Source: Diplodia intermedia (taxonomy: Eukaryota; Ascomycota; Dothideomycetes; Botryosphaeriales; Botryosphaeriaceae). From it: DNA of 64,000 bases. The notes below the pieces were generated by a model that saw only the letters and a list, made by a program, of their open reading frames with translations, was not told the origin of the DNA and searched no databases. Of this stretch, positions 23,250 through 35,800 are shown in pieces; positions within the stretch are counted from its first letter, which is position 1, and each line of letters opens with the position of its first letter. Location of the stretch: assembly GCA_021495925.1 (NCBI GenBank), contig JAKEKT010000079.1:1-64000 (forward strand), in the 5' to 3' direction. The position numbers and the translations under genes are program-made.

Positions 23250-24776
23250 TCATTCGCTATTGCTGTCGTCGTCGCTGCTAGATGACTCGGCTTCCTCCAT
23301 GGGCGCATCGTCATCCTCTTCAGGTGTTCCATTCATAATGAACGCCTTCAGGCACGTTATACGATTTCCAGTCTCATGCGCCCCAATCAACTCCCCCACT
23401 TGCTTCACGGAGAGCGTATCGCTGACGTTGGCGGCCCTTTCGCTGTCCGCGTTGGGGTGCTTGGAGGAATCGCCGTTGGCTGCACCATGCGCAGGTAGGC
23501 TCAGCTCACCTTGGCCCAACCGCCAAATTCTCACAGCACCGTCGCTGCTGCCCGTGGTGATATAATATTGGCCTGCTGCTTCCGCAGCCGGCAAGATTTC
23601 GAAGTCTTTTATGCGCCCAGTCAGGCCTACTGCTCTGCCGCCAAGTTGAGCAATGAGCTTGCAGCTGGGTACAGCGGCTTCCTTGCCGGTCTTGACGGCT
23701 TGCGAAGTTGCCGCTGGAGTAAGAGTTTCCTTGGTGGAATAAAACAAAATGCGGCCGTCCTCGGTAGAAATGGCCACGATATTGCCAAGCTCCTCGCTGG
23801 AACCAGGCACGTAGTGAATCTGGTGGATCTTTGTCATTGGTCTAGGCAATGTCTGTGACATCGGTCGCGAGTCTAGACCAAAAACCACAAATCCTCGTTC
23901 AAAAGCGACCACCCATTCCTCGCCATCCGGGCTCCATTTGACCTTACGGCCCTCGCCCGAGGACCACTTCCCCTCGCCGACGTTTTGAAGCATCTCGCGG
24001 TCGAAGGTGAGGACACTGGCCTTTCTACCGGTCATGACGTTCCATAACCGCATGCACTTCTCTCCCTTGCTGACACTGATCATGAGCTTCTGGCTGGGGT
24101 GTACCGAAAAGTCGTTGATGCCTGAAGGGACCTCCCCGGGGGCCGCAGTATCACCGCTCGGCCTTCCGTGCGCCTTTGGAATCGGTGCCTTGATGGTGGA
24201 AAGCACCGTCCAGTCGCGAGTGCGTGTAATGGCTATAGTGTTGTCATCTGCACCAGAGAACAGCTTAGACCGGCTGGGGAAGTGCAGCGCGCCGATGTTC
24301 GAGGAGTGATGCATCAGCGAGCCCATCTCTCGGTTCTTAGGATTGTGCATGCTCGGGGTTCCAGTGAGAGTAGGTATCGAGGGTTGCGAGTGGGCTGGTG
24401 GGGGTGCGGTCGAGAGCTGGTACAGGTTGATGCGTTCATCGGTGCTGCCGCTTGCGAGCATGATCTTTTGTGCTCTGGGATCGGAGGAGTCGGAGGGCGG
24501 CGAAAGTGCGAGACAGCGAATGGCAGAGGCATGCGCGTTGAACAAAAAGGTGTCGGCGAACTTGACGGCGCTGCCGTCGGGCTGCGACTGCGCCTTCGCA
24601 CCGGGCTGGGCGTCTACGGTGGCAGTGAGGCCGTGAAGGACTCGCTCGTAAGATCCGGTGATAATTTGCAGTGACACGGACGTTGCGGAGCCGCTGCTGG
24701 CATGCTGCTCGGTGGAAGTTTTCTGGGGCTTAGGCGGCTCGTCGCCGTCTTGGGGATCGCGCTTTCTCTTGGCCAT
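23250..24776 (-). CDS. mak11: WD40 ribosome-biogenesis protein Mak11 (PAK1IP1 family)
   Basis: A single exon of 508 residues. I place the start at the ATG at 24776 (MAKRKRDPQDG), although the frame continues upstream. WD-type blades are visible as MLASGSTDERINLYQL, LFSGADDNTIAI, VSKGEKCMRLWNVMTG and TTGSSDGAVRIWRLG. They are followed by the family-specific C-terminal segment NRITCLKAFIMNG and an acidic Glu/Asp/Ser tail. The Lys/Arg-rich N-terminus looks like a nuclear or nucleolar signal. Yeast Mak11 works in 60S subunit assembly with Rlp24. The protein is longer than the yeast one because of insertions between blades. It is head-to-head with vid21 across 316 bp. Confidence 0.88.
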   Translation of the reverse strand: MAKRKRDPQDGDEPPKPQKTSTEQHASSGSATSVSLQIITGSYERVLHGLTATVDAQPGAKAQSQPDGSAVKFADTFLFNAHASAIRCLALSPPSDSSDPRAQKIMLASGSTDERINLYQLSTAPPPAHSQPSIPTLTGTPSMHNPKNREMGSLMHHSSNIGALHFPSRSKLFSGADDNTIAITRTRDWTVLSTIKAPIPKAHGRPSGDTAAPGEVPSGINDFSVHPSQKLMISVSKGEKCMRLWNVMTGRKASVLTFDREMLQNVGEGKWSSGEGRKVKWSPDGEEWVVAFERGFVVFGLDSRPMSQTLPRPMTKIHQIHYVPGSSEELGNIVAISTEDGRILFYSTKETLTPAATSQAVKTGKEAAVPSCKLIAQLGGRAVGLTGRIKDFEILPAAEAAGQYYITTGSSDGAVRIWRLGQGELSLPAHGAANGDSSKHPNADSERAANVSDTLSVKQVGELIGAHETGNRITCLKAFIMNGTPEEDDDAPMEEAESSSSDDDSNSE

Positions 24777-25092
24777 GGCTGGAGCGGCTTGCGGCAGTTT
24801 GGGTGGTGGTGTGCAGAAGGGAAGGCAGGCGTGCGTCACTTCCGTGGGACTTTTTCTTACATAGTAGTACGGTTTGCCGGGCGCAAAGGCGGTGAGGCGC
24901 GGCACATTGGACAACAGCCCGCAATCCAGGGAGACCGGGCGCGCGACAACCACCCAGGCTCGTACTCATAACGCCCCGGCAGGCTGCACGCTCACACAAC
25001 TCATCAAACCCCCTCCACCCAACGCGCTCCAAAACCCCGCCGTGGCGCTCACCGCGAATGACGGATGTCGTTCCGCCGGGCTGTCATCTCCT
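24777..25092. promoter_or_regulatory. Divergent promoter mak11 / vid21
   Basis: 316 bp separate the start codons of two essential-type nuclear genes transcribed in opposite directions. No TATA box is evident, which fits a constitutive bidirectional promoter. Confidence 0.45.
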
Positions 25093-28000
25093 ATGTCCCT
25101 AGACAGCGTTCGTTCGGGCGTGGAACGCGACAAACGCAATGAATTGCTGTAAGTCACGTTGCCCGCGCGTTTTACGGTCGCTTTCCGTGCCTTCCTGCTC
25201 GGTGCAGCGATGCGAAAAAGAAAAATCGCTCCTATTGGTTTATTGACGCGTGGTGGTGGAATACTGCCGTCGTGGTGCTGACTTGGGCGGGTCGCGCAGC
25301 AACATCGAGACATCGCGGAAGAGGAAGCTTCGGGAGCTCTACGCCATCACTTCGTGCATAAACGCGAACAACCCTCCCGCCTTTGCTTTTGCCGATCCCC
25401 CGACTGATGCGCGCGAGCTGCGATTCCTTGACGAGAACGACCTCTCCAAGTACGTCTCAAGCATTCCCTTGCTGGTTGTTGACATAATAATTTGGTCGCT
25501 GCATTTACTGATGCGGACGTGCGACCTTCAGAGCACGGTACTTTAGGGAGGATACCCTTCCCGCCTTTGCGCCCGCAAAACAACCCACGAAGCCACCCCA
25601 CCCCTCTCCTGCTCAGACTCCAGTACCTGCGTCCGTGTCCACCCCGTCCGCGCCCGTTGAACCCGCGACGCATCATGGAGACGGTCCCGAAAGTCAGCCT
25701 GTCGCAGCGGCTCCGCCAGTCCGCGCAGTGCCGCCCACTCAGGACATTGAGAAGCCACCCACTCCTGCTCCCACCTTGTCGCAGCCTCCTGTAGATGACG
25801 CCGTGAACCCCGATCCTGCGCCCCGCTCCTCTGAGGATAAAGCGCCTAAGCCTTCTGCCGAGACCGTGCAGCCTGTTACTCAGGCTCCGAAGCCGCTACA
25901 GGCACCAGCAAACCTTTCGGCATCTCAAATCCACCCTGGGTCGCTGTCTGCGAAGGCGAGACGCAGATCGTCTGCTTTGGCCGACGGCTCTACTATCCTG
26001 CCGGATCCTCAGACAATTGACCGCCCCGCTAGGAAACCAAGAACCCTCCATCTGCCGCCAAAGGAGGTACAAGAGCAGCGTCTGCGTGAGATCCATACTG
26101 CACAAGAGCGCGCTGCGCAACGGGAAAGAAGAGAGGAAGAACAGCAGGCCGCTGGTGCTGCTGGCGAGACAGTCAATGGAGAAGCTGCTTCATCGCCCTC
26201 GTCAACGCTTGGACCGCATTCCGCAAATACCTCAAGGGCCGATCAGCATTCCCCCGCAACGAGCCCTGATGAAGAAAACCTCCGACACGATGGAAGCTTC
26301 CCAAGTGCGCAGCCGTCAGCCGCCGACAAAAACGCGCCTACGGCATTGACACCGCCCGATGCTACGCCCGATGCTCAGTTGCACTTCGAAGAGTCGGTAA
26401 GGCAGGTTCGGGATTCGGCTATGAAGGATGCAAAATCGGGTGCGCCCAAGCCAAAGGCAGCCGATCTAATTGAACAGGCTTCTGGTATCGCCCAGGAATC
26501 GGACGTGGCGGCAAATGGGGTCTCCACGAGCCAAAATTCCTCAACACCGCGAAGTGCTGTCAACGGCATCATCTCAGCGACATCGAGCGAGGCTCACAAG
26601 GACGTCATTGATGCAGAGGACAAGACAAAAGCGCGTGCATTCATTGACGACCAGTCTGCTGATCAGGATGTGGCGATGCAGGATGGGGAACCGCTGAAGA
26701 CTGATGACGCCAATACAGCCTCAATCAGGAGCCATGGTCCGATGGATGAGCACCCCTCCGCCCCCAAGGTTGCAGTAGCGTCAGATTCTGTTTCTGGTCC
26801 AAGTGCTACAACAACAAAACCTACTTCTATGTCAGAGGGAATCCGGCCGACTTCTCTTCTTCTCCGAGGCCGCGAGGCCGAGTACCGGGACCGGGAGAGA
26901 TCTAAGACAACGGGTGTTGTATTTGCGAAGCAAGACAGTGCATTAGTGCTAAGAGGAGGACAAGAAGTGAACAAGGCATGGTCCAGATTGAAGGGAGCTG
27001 CCCAGGATCCGGATAAGGATTACTTGATCGGGATGTTCGACTTTCAAGCACACTCAGGGCCGATGTATTCATGTCGTGAACTCCTTGAGAAGGCCACAAA
27101 AACCATTTCGACCCAAAGCAAATACGCCAGCATTAGGGAGCAGCAGGACTACAAGATTCTTAAGCGCATCTACACTTTGCAACACGCCAACAGATGGTCG
27201 CTACGACAGATGGAAAAGTCGACCGAACCCCCGCGCCAAGCTACATTCCATGACAGTCTGCTTACGCAGATGAAGTGGATGCGAACGGATTTCAGGGAGG
27301 AACGTAGATGGAAGATGGCTGCCGCCCGGAACATGGCGGAATGGTGCGCCGAGTGGGTCGATGCATCCCCGGAAAAGCGTCGCTCATTGCAGGTTAAGGC
27401 CACGCGCAAGCCGGCCGCACCGCCACCTCCTACGGACCCAATGGATGAGGACATCCCGTCGCCTCCGGAGCTCATTCCATCAGGCGCCAATGAAACGGAA
27501 AGCGAATCATTTCCCGATGATGACGAGTTCCCCATCAATCTTCAGTCATCGAACCCACCTGCAACTCTGTTTTCTCTTGGTTACGAGGACATTGTGGCTA
27601 AGATTGACCATACGCCTATCAGTGAGAAGGTCCTTCAGGAGTTGCCTTCTTACGAAGCCAGGCTCAAGAGTTTCCCATCTCCCTCCGTACTGGCGCCCGT
27701 CTCCATCGATCCCGAAATAATCCCTGTCTCCCAACTCATCACCGCAAAGCTCGTGCCCAAATCTACAGAGCCTCCCCGCAAACGAAGTCGATACGAGTAC
27801 GAAGAAGAAGAAGAGTCTGCGAGTTACCCTTCGAAGCGACCAACTTCGGAGCGTTCAAATACCTCCACTCCCAGTCTTCGCTTCTCACGAGTAGGCCTCG
27901 CGCCGGAACAAACGGATGTGGCTTTGTTCCTCCCCGAAAACAAACACGTTCGTGACCGCCTGCATGCCGGGCACTCTTTCCGACCTCCTTCAGAGTTTCC

Positions 28001-29824
28001 AATGCCATCAACGCAGTTTTTCGAGTCGCGAATGCCGTCGCAATGGCTCTGGGACGAGGATCAACGGTTACGCACACTTGTCAAAGAATATCAGTTCAAT
28101 TGGTCGTTGGTGGCTGCATCTCTGGAGCAATCTTCTCTGTTCACGTCCGGGGCCGAACGACGGACGCCGTGGGAATGCTTCGAACGTTGGGTGCAGCTAG
28201 AAGGGTTACCCGGCGAGATGGCCAAGACTCCCTATTTCCGAACATATCAGGCTCGTCTCGAGGCTGCTCAACGCACAGTTTCCGCACAGTACCAGGCTGC
28301 CCAGCAACAAGCCCAGCAACAAGGACAGACGCCGGGACAGATACTAGGCACACCAAGGCGCCGCACTGCTCAACCGATCCGCGTTGAAAGGCGTAAGGGC
28401 AATAGATTTTTGGCCCTGATCGACGCGATGAGAAAGCAGGCGAGGAAGCGAGAGCAGGCGCAGCATAAGCAGCAAGAGGGTAAGTCAATGCTTGTGTTAA
28501 GTGCACTATTGGAGCCTTTGCTGATGGATTTCTAGCTGCTAAAGCTGCTGCATTGAGAAAGGCCCATGAAGCTGCCCCTGTTCGCACCAGTGTCCATACT
28601 CCTCAGGAGTTCAGCAAGCTCAAGTATGAGCGCGAGCAGAAGATGGCAGAAAAGCAGGAGGAGTACCGTCGGCAAATGATGGCAGCACAGAGGGTAAACA
28701 GACCATCCCGAAATCGAGTATTCATGTGCTGACGTCTGTCAAAGCAAGCTATGGCAAGGCCGGGTCAGATGCCAGGCCATCCTGGAATGTCTCAGATTGG
28801 CCAACAACGCAACGGTACTCCGAATGGTGCTCACGGCCAATTGCCCGGTCAAAACGGCCAGCTTCATCCCAACATGGGAATGCAAGCTCGTCCGCACTCC
28901 GGGCAGGGCATGCAAGGCAACATGCCAAATGGCACCATGCCTGGCATGCCGATGGGCATCCCTCAAGCTCAAATGCAGATGAACATGCAGGGTCAACGAC
29001 CACCTCATCAAGCACAAGACATGCGAATGGCCATGCAGCAGCGAAATGTCACCCAACAACAGCAATTCCTCATGCAGCAGCAGGCTCAGCAAATGAACCG
29101 GGCCAACAGCATGTCTGGAGGACACAACGGCAACAACAACGGCAACAACATGCAGAACCCCTCGATGCTTACGACGAACATGGGCACTCCAAAAGTGAAC
29201 GGTGCGAACAGTGGGAACGTGAACGGCATGCAAGGCGCCTCAGCATCTCCGCGTATGACGGCTCCGAACTCGGCAGCACCTCAACAGCCTCAGGCCCTCT
29301 CCAGCGGCCACGTCCCGCAGATTACCAACCTGACCCACGAAATCCAGCTGCAACACCCAAACTTATCACAGGCCGAGGCCAGCCGCATCGCCGGGGACCG
29401 GATGAACCAGAAGCTACAGCAAAACGCTCGTCAAAACGCTCTGAACGCCGCATCAGGTGCCGCCTCCGGAGGTGCAAACGCCGGGGCGCAAATGTCGCCA
29501 AGTCCGTACCAGCAGCATGCCTCCCTCGCCACCCCAGGCGGCAGCTCCAGCCCACCAAACCACACCCCTCAGCAACAGGCAGCGTATCAGCAGCAAATGC
29601 GACAGCACCTGATGCAGCAGCAGCAGGCACGCACACCTTCGGGCCAGCAGGGCAGCCCCAACCTAGGGTCCGTCCGTCCCGAGAGCCGCAGCGCGACGCC
29701 TCAGCAGAATGCGCAGCAGATGCAGCCTGGTCCGCATGGTAGCCCAAGCAACCGGACTGGTCCACAGACGCCACAGCCAGGGCAGCAGGGTCAGGGTCAA
29801 CAAGGACAGGTTGGCAGTCGCTAA
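25093..29824 (+). CDS. vid21: NuA4 scaffold subunit Vid21/Eaf1 (HSA and SANT domains)
   Basis: Five exons, 25093-25148, 25300-25449, 25532-28479, 28536-28693 and 28745-29824, give 1463 residues with consistent phases. Exon 1 is 56 nt and exon 2 is 150 nt, so the N-terminus is easily missed; exon 2 carries the Arg/Lys-rich ETSRKRKLRELYAI helix common at the start of this family. The HSA helix (about 631-680) is visible as FHDSLLTQMKWMRTDFREER then MAEWCAEWV, and it binds actin-related proteins. A Myb/SANT module (about 900-960) has WLWDEDQRLRTLVKEY and WECFERWVQLEG. Residues 1105-1463 are Gln/Asn/Met-rich low complexity, typical of activator contacts. The protein scaffolds the NuA4 histone H4/H2A acetyltransferase in the nucleus. 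Confidence 0.93.
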
Positions 29825-31288
29825 GCCTACGAACTCTTTTCAGCCACATGTAATTCTTCTCTCTTCCCGATTACAACTGCGGGGCACAGTGGCTGTCGCG
29901 CTTTATCTGCTCGGGTGCTTAAGCCCCAGTGATTCCCGTTTTCCACAAGCGGGCCCGGCGTTTCTTTGGGGTGGCTCAGGGTTGTTGGGCTGCGAGAGGT
30001 CGAGGGATGGCTCCAAGGGATGGGCAGGGTTGGGACGGGATAGGGTATGGGTATGGGTATTATGGACAGCAACGGCTCTTACTGTGATCATTAGCGTTCT
30101 TGCACAACTAGCGTAGCTTTATTTTCAGCCGTCAACTCCGGCTCGACGAAAACAAGCAATTTTGGCTCTACTCTTTCCCGGTTCCATTATGACACATCCT
30201 CCACAGCGCCTCGCCGCCACGCCACAGGCCCCTCGCACATGCCGGAGACTCCACACCGCGCAGCGGTACTGACTGGCAAACTAGGCGCGTTTTCATTCTT
30301 ATGACCCTATCCATCCACCTGCCGATGGCGGCACCGTAGGTTGTAGAAGATTCGAGCCTCTTTGATTCAGAGACCCCTGCGTGGCCGGGCGAAGCGAGTA
30401 TCCGGACGTAAATGCAAGTTTCAAACCCGTACAAACACACCTGGACAGGGTTCCATTCTCTAAGGAAGTGGGGTGCAATATGAGAGACGGATGTAAGGTG
30501 GGCTCAATGTGTTGGCACCAGCATATATGTCGTCTCTACCCAGGACCACCCCTTCTTCGGCCAGTCCTTCTTAGTCCGCATGCTGAAAGCCCAAGAGGAT
30601 CCTGCTGGCTATCTTCAGCTGAGGCAGGACGATGATGGTGGTGAGGTTGCCGTGCTCCTCACGCCCGGCTCTAAGTTCGTACTTATCTACGACACGTCGT
30701 TCGACGGTGAGGTGGGAGCGTCTTCCGAACCCTTTTCCCTCTTCTGGCGACTTGTGATGGGACAGTAGGATGCTGAATCATGGCTTCTAAGCCTTGGGTG
30801 CAAACAGGTTCTTGTGGGTGCCAATGCATGACGCACGGCATAATGGATAGAAAATGAAAAATATTGTTTTCAATCCTGAACATCTACCCTAAGGAATTTC
30901 ATTATCCGGTATATCATGTGTCCTTTCCTTGCATCGCCTCGGGGGCAGAACACAGTTTACGACTTCATGACAATGAACTGTTTGGCTCCTTGGGTCCTTC
31001 CCGTTCTTGAAATTAGACCGGACACTATAAGCGTGCATGGCATAGACATGGGACTTGCTGACTTGAAGGCATGTGCCCAAGCACCGCAGGTGCAGCCTTG
31101 ACCAAGAATCGTGAGGAATGATGGTTCTCTGCTTTTCCTGGAGCCTAAAGAAGAAATGGCGTGCTGATTCGTCCCCATCCGGTCTTCTGCAATAAAGACT
31201 GTTAGCCCAGCACGAGCAACAGTGTCCAACTGCTCTTCCATACGCTTTCTTCTTTTCTTTGGTCATGATTAATCATTCAATTCCCGCT
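29825..31288. other. Convergent intergenic region with a G-quadruplex motif
   Basis: About 1.46 kb lies between vid21 (plus) and the EMC2 gene (minus). Short frames on both strands lack any domain. The notable content is the G-tract listed separately at 30017-30057; the rest is of average composition and presumably holds both 3' UTRs. Confidence 0.5.
30017..30057 (+). repeat. Eight-tract G-quadruplex-forming repeat
   Basis: Eight GGG runs occur in 41 nt, separated by only two or three bases (AT, CA, TT, AC, ATA, TAT, TAT). The last units are GGGTAT repeats. It begins 193 bp after the vid21 stop on the transcribed-sense strand, so it would appear in the RNA if the 3' UTR is long. Confidence 0.8.
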
Positions 31289-32419
31289 TCACTTCGGCAC
31301 TGCTTGCGTGTCCCGATCAAGGAGCTCCCTCGCAGCGATCAGCTCGGACTGGTCGTAGTCCCAGCCAGCCTCACCCGAGCCGCTGCGCCGCACAATCTCG
31401 GCGAGCTTCGCCGTTGCTAGCTCGTGCAACTTTTCAACAGTCGCGACAGACGGGGGTGCAATATCGCCCGCTGTGTCAGTAACAGCTTGCTTGTTGGGAG
31501 TCTTGGGTAGAAGCTCAAGAAGCTTCTTGGCAGTCTTTTTGGAGGTGTACGTTAGCTCTGGGCTGAGAGGAGTACATGCTGCTTTTGATACGTACTAGCT
31601 TGAGACCGTAGTAACCACGCAGGTAGTTATCACACAACTCTATGCTGCGGCAGAACCGCCTCATGCCGTCACTTAGATTCCTAAGCACGTTGCCGTCCGT
31701 GGTGTTCGCGGCCGTGGCTGAGATGTAAAGCAGTTCACCCATTCGCGCGTGCACATTCCATGCGAAAGGCGTGATGACGAGAACCTCTTCCAGGCTGAAG
31801 ATGGCTTGCGAATACATGCTTTGGCCGAGGTAGAGGTCCGAAAGCTCTGCCCAGGACTCGGCGTCCGTGGGCGAGAAGTCGACGAGGTCGACGAGGGCAG
31901 TGATAGCCTCAGCAGTGCGGCCCATGGAGCGCAGGAGGGCGACCTTGCGCTTGCGGAGTGGCTGGGATGAGAGGGGAGCATTAGCCTTGGTTCACACAAG
32001 CTGCACGTCGTTCAATGTTCCAGGCTGAATAGCCAAGCGCTTACCAGGCTGGTAGGATCCTCCTTCAATACAAGCTCCAGGTCCTCCAGGATGCGGCGCA
32101 GGTCTTTGTCCTCGGCAACAGCGCTCTCGTACAGGAAGCGCAGGGCGACAACGCGCTGGTTGTCTTGGCCGAAGCGAGCGGTTAGCCGGTCAAGGCATTG
32201 ACGGGCGGACTTGTCGTCTCCAGTGCGCAGACAAGACAGCAAGAGGTTCTCATGAGAAGCCCACGTCTCTTGCGTCTCTCTAGATGTGAGCAGAGAAAGC
32301 GGCCATGGTAGGGACGACGTCGTCGATGATGAGAGGATGCGCGGCGCGGACTGGGAAAGGCGCAGGGCGGATGCCGGAGGCAGATTGGGCGGCGGGTAGA
32401 CGAGATCGGCGGTCGACAT
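31289..32419 (-). CDS. emc2: ER membrane protein complex subunit 2 (EMC2, TPR protein)
   Basis: Three exons are read (complement), 32419-32045, 31961-31596 and 31555-31289, giving 335 residues. The first intron is 83 nt; the second is only 40 nt and was forced by the frame, so its exact ends are less secure. Tetratricopeptide-type helices run through the middle: KSARQCLDRLTARFG, GRTAEAITALVDLVDFSPTD, AESWAELSDLYLGQ, YSQAIFSLEEVLVITP, then NVHARMGELLYISA and a terminal LCDNYLRGYYGLKL. This matches EMC2, the cytosolic TPR subunit that caps the EMC insertase for tail-anchored and multipass proteins at the ER. It is divergent from the AP-3 delta gene. Confidence 0.88.
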
Positions 32420-32841
32420 GGTCAAAGGCAGAGTAGATCGCTCGTGGGGTGTGTTGTTGAAGCTGGGTAGAGCTGGCCGTGATGCGTGGTACCTAGGTAG
32501 CTCGCGGGTGTTTGCCCGCTGGCAGAGGCAGCCACGCGCAGGGAGCGGCAACGACCTTTGCCGCCCGGTATCGTCATGGTCTCTCCGCCCGCGGGGACCA
32601 CACCGCGCACGAACAACCCGCGTCCGTCACATTGCGGCCCCGGGATCTTCTGCTTCCACGGAACCACCAGCACCAGCCGCCTCCGCTCCGCCTTCGTCCA
32701 GATGCTCGTGCAGAGCCGATAATGTCGCTGAACGGTCTCCACCGCCGCCCTCGAACCCCCCGCCCCGCTATCGTGGATCGACGACGCGTTTCCGCCTAGC
32801 AAGCTCGTGCATGCGACGACGACGTTCGACCCGCCGCCACC
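32420..32841. promoter_or_regulatory. Divergent promoter emc2 / apl5
   Basis: 422 bp, GC-rich, lie between oppositely oriented starts. The right end carries the strong initiation context GCCGCCACC directly before the split start codon of apl5. Confidence 0.45.
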
Positions 32842-35800
32842 ATGTTTGTCTCCTCCCTGGTTTCCAGAACGGTTCCGAGGCCGGAGTCGCTGACATCTCT
32901 TGGCCCTCAGGTTCGAGAAGTCGCTGTACGACCTCATCCGAGGTCTGCGCAACCACAAGGGCAATGAGAGAGAGTACATCCAGGAAAGCCTGCGGGAGTG
33001 CCGCAAGGAGATCAAAGGCTCGGACATGGGTTAGTGGCACAGGCCGAGCCGGCACCTCCATTTGCCGACTTCGTTTACTGAAGTGGGAATGCTGCAGATC
33101 TGAAGGCTACCGCCTTGCTCAAGCTCACGTATCTCGAGATGTTTGGGCACGATATGTCCTGGGCCTCGTTCAACGTGTTGGAGGTTATGTCGTCTCCGAA
33201 GTATGGCCACAAGAAAATCGGCTACCTGGCTGCCGTCCAGAGCTTCAGGCCCGATACCGAGGTTTTGATGCTGGCGGAGAATCTGCTCAAGAAGGTACGT
33301 CTGCCTGCAGATGCGGCTACAGTAAACCTGGTGCTTTTGACGAGGCTTGGTGCTCACGCCTCTTCAGGACTTGAGCTCTCCCCAGCCCACGACGATCACG
33401 CTTCCTCTATCGGCGATACCGCATGTCATAAACCCTTCCATGGCAAACTCGCTTCTCTCCGACCTGCTGCCCCGACTCACACACTCGCATTCTTCGATAC
33501 GCAAGAAGACAGTGGTTACGCTGTACCGTCTTGCGTTGGTCTACCCCGAGACTTTGCGGCCTGCATGGCCCCGGATCAAGGAGCGGCTGCTAGATGACGA
33601 CGAAGACCCGAGCGTGACGGCCGCGATTGTAAATGTGGTCTGCGAGCTCGGTTGGAGAAGGCCCCAGGACTTCTTACCTCTGGCTCCGAGGTTATTCGAC
33701 CTTCTTGTCCAGGGAGGGAATAACTGGATGGCTATCAAGATTATCAAGTTGTTTGCTACCTTGACTCCCCTCGAACCGCGCCTTGTTAAGAAGCTCCTTC
33801 CTCCTCTCACAGCAATCATCAAGACGACCCCCGCCATGTCTCTTCTGTATGAGTGCATCAACGGCATCATTCAAGGTGGCATTCTAGAGGGCGCCGAAGG
33901 CACCGCGGAAGGAGAGGAGATAGCTCGGCTGTGCGTGGGAAAGCTTCGAGGCATGCTGGTTGTCGAAGGGGATCCCAACCGTGAGTCGTGCGACCATGCC
34001 TCAGTCGCTCTACTGTTGGCTGACTGTTTTAGTGAAATACGTCGCTCTGCTTGCTTTTGATAAGATTGTCCGATCGCATCCCCACCTGGTGTCTTTACAT
34101 CAAGACGTGATTCTGGAATGCATCGATGATGCCGACATCTCAATCAGATCGCAAGCACTTGGTCTTGTTGTTGGCATGGTCAATCCCGACAACCTCACAG
34201 TAATAGTTGGGAAACTTATCCGGCAGCTTCGAAGCGCGCCGAGAGCATCCGCGGCCGATGATCCCCTGAATGATCGCGGCTTCCATGAGGGAGTGATGCC
34301 GGCTGCAGACCCGTCCGATGACGAGGCTGAGGAATCCATCCGTCGAAATGAAAAGACCAAGGACCAACCGCCGCCTCTTCCAGAGGACTATAGGATCAAG
34401 GTCATCAAGGGCATCCTCGAGATGTGTTCCCGAGACACGTATGCGAACATCATCGACTTTGATTGGTACATCGACGTCCTTGTTCAACTTATACGCGTCT
34501 CCCCTTCCTCAAGATCGGCGTCGCTGGATGAAAACTTGCCAGAGTCGGATGGCACATCCATGGGCGACAAAGACGACGTATCCTTTGAGATTGGAAAAGA
34601 ACTCCAAAACGTTGCGGTCCGTGTGAAGGCTGTCCGGCCGGACGCAACGGAAGCTGCGCAGTCCCTAATTCTCGTCGACCGCAGAGATCAAATGTTTCCG
34701 TCATCAGGCAACGGAGGCCAAGGCGTTCTCGGTGCAGCCGCTTGGATGGTGGGCGAGTACGCGTCCCTCCTGACAAACCCTGAGGGTGTCCTCAACTCTC
34801 TGATGCATTCGTCCTCCGCTCTCCTCCCACATCACATCCTTGCCATCTACCTTCAGGCAGTTCCCAAGGTTTTCGCATCGGTTTCTTCGGACGAGCAGAT
34901 GTCGTGGACATCTGAACGCAAATCGACCATTGTACTTCTCATGGCGCGAATCGTGCATTTCCTGGAGCCACTGGCCATGCATCCAAACCTGGAAGTTCAA
35001 GAAAGAGCGGTAGAATACCTGGAGCTGATGCGTCTGGCCTCAGAGGCAGCGTCCGGGCAAGAAGCCGGTCCGAGAGATGGCAATTTTGTCGACCCTCCCT
35101 TGCTTCTCACACAAGCCATTCCTTCTCTATTCACGGGCCTGGAGCTCAACCCTGTGGCGCCCGGGGCACAGAGGAAGGTGCCTGTGCCAGACGAATTGGA
35201 TCTGGACACACCCATCAACCCGAATCTACCGAATCTTTTGCGCAAGGCAGACTATGATTCATTCGTCCAGCCGGATGAGGATGATGTATATCAGTTTTAC
35301 AGCCAGAGGACGGCGGCGCCTGTGCAGTCAGAGGCGGCTGCCGATCGTCTGGACGCGCACGAAACAGAGGCCAAATCTTACCAAGCAAGCGCTGCCGAGG
35401 AAGAATATCTGGACCCGGACATCATTGCGAGGAGAAAGGCAGAGCGTAGAGCAAGGAACAAAGACGACCCTTTCTACATTCCTACCGAAGACGAGCGATC
35501 GGGAACATCGACGCCACTTCACAACATCCTCAAGACCAACAACGGCGAGGACCTCGACCTCGACTCCATACCGATCATGGACTTGGACTTGGAGACAAAG
35601 GGTGCGCTCGGAGGAGAGTATAGGAGCCGTGCAGAAGTAGCCGGTAGGCAGCAAAAGAAGAAGGTGCGCAAGAACTTTGAGATTCTCGTGGACGAGAATC
35701 TGGGGCCAGACGAGCCCAGTGCAGCGTCGGACTCGTCGCGACCGGAGCTTGCCAGGCCAACGCAGAAGGGCAAGAAGTCGTTGCTAGAGGTGGATTCCAC

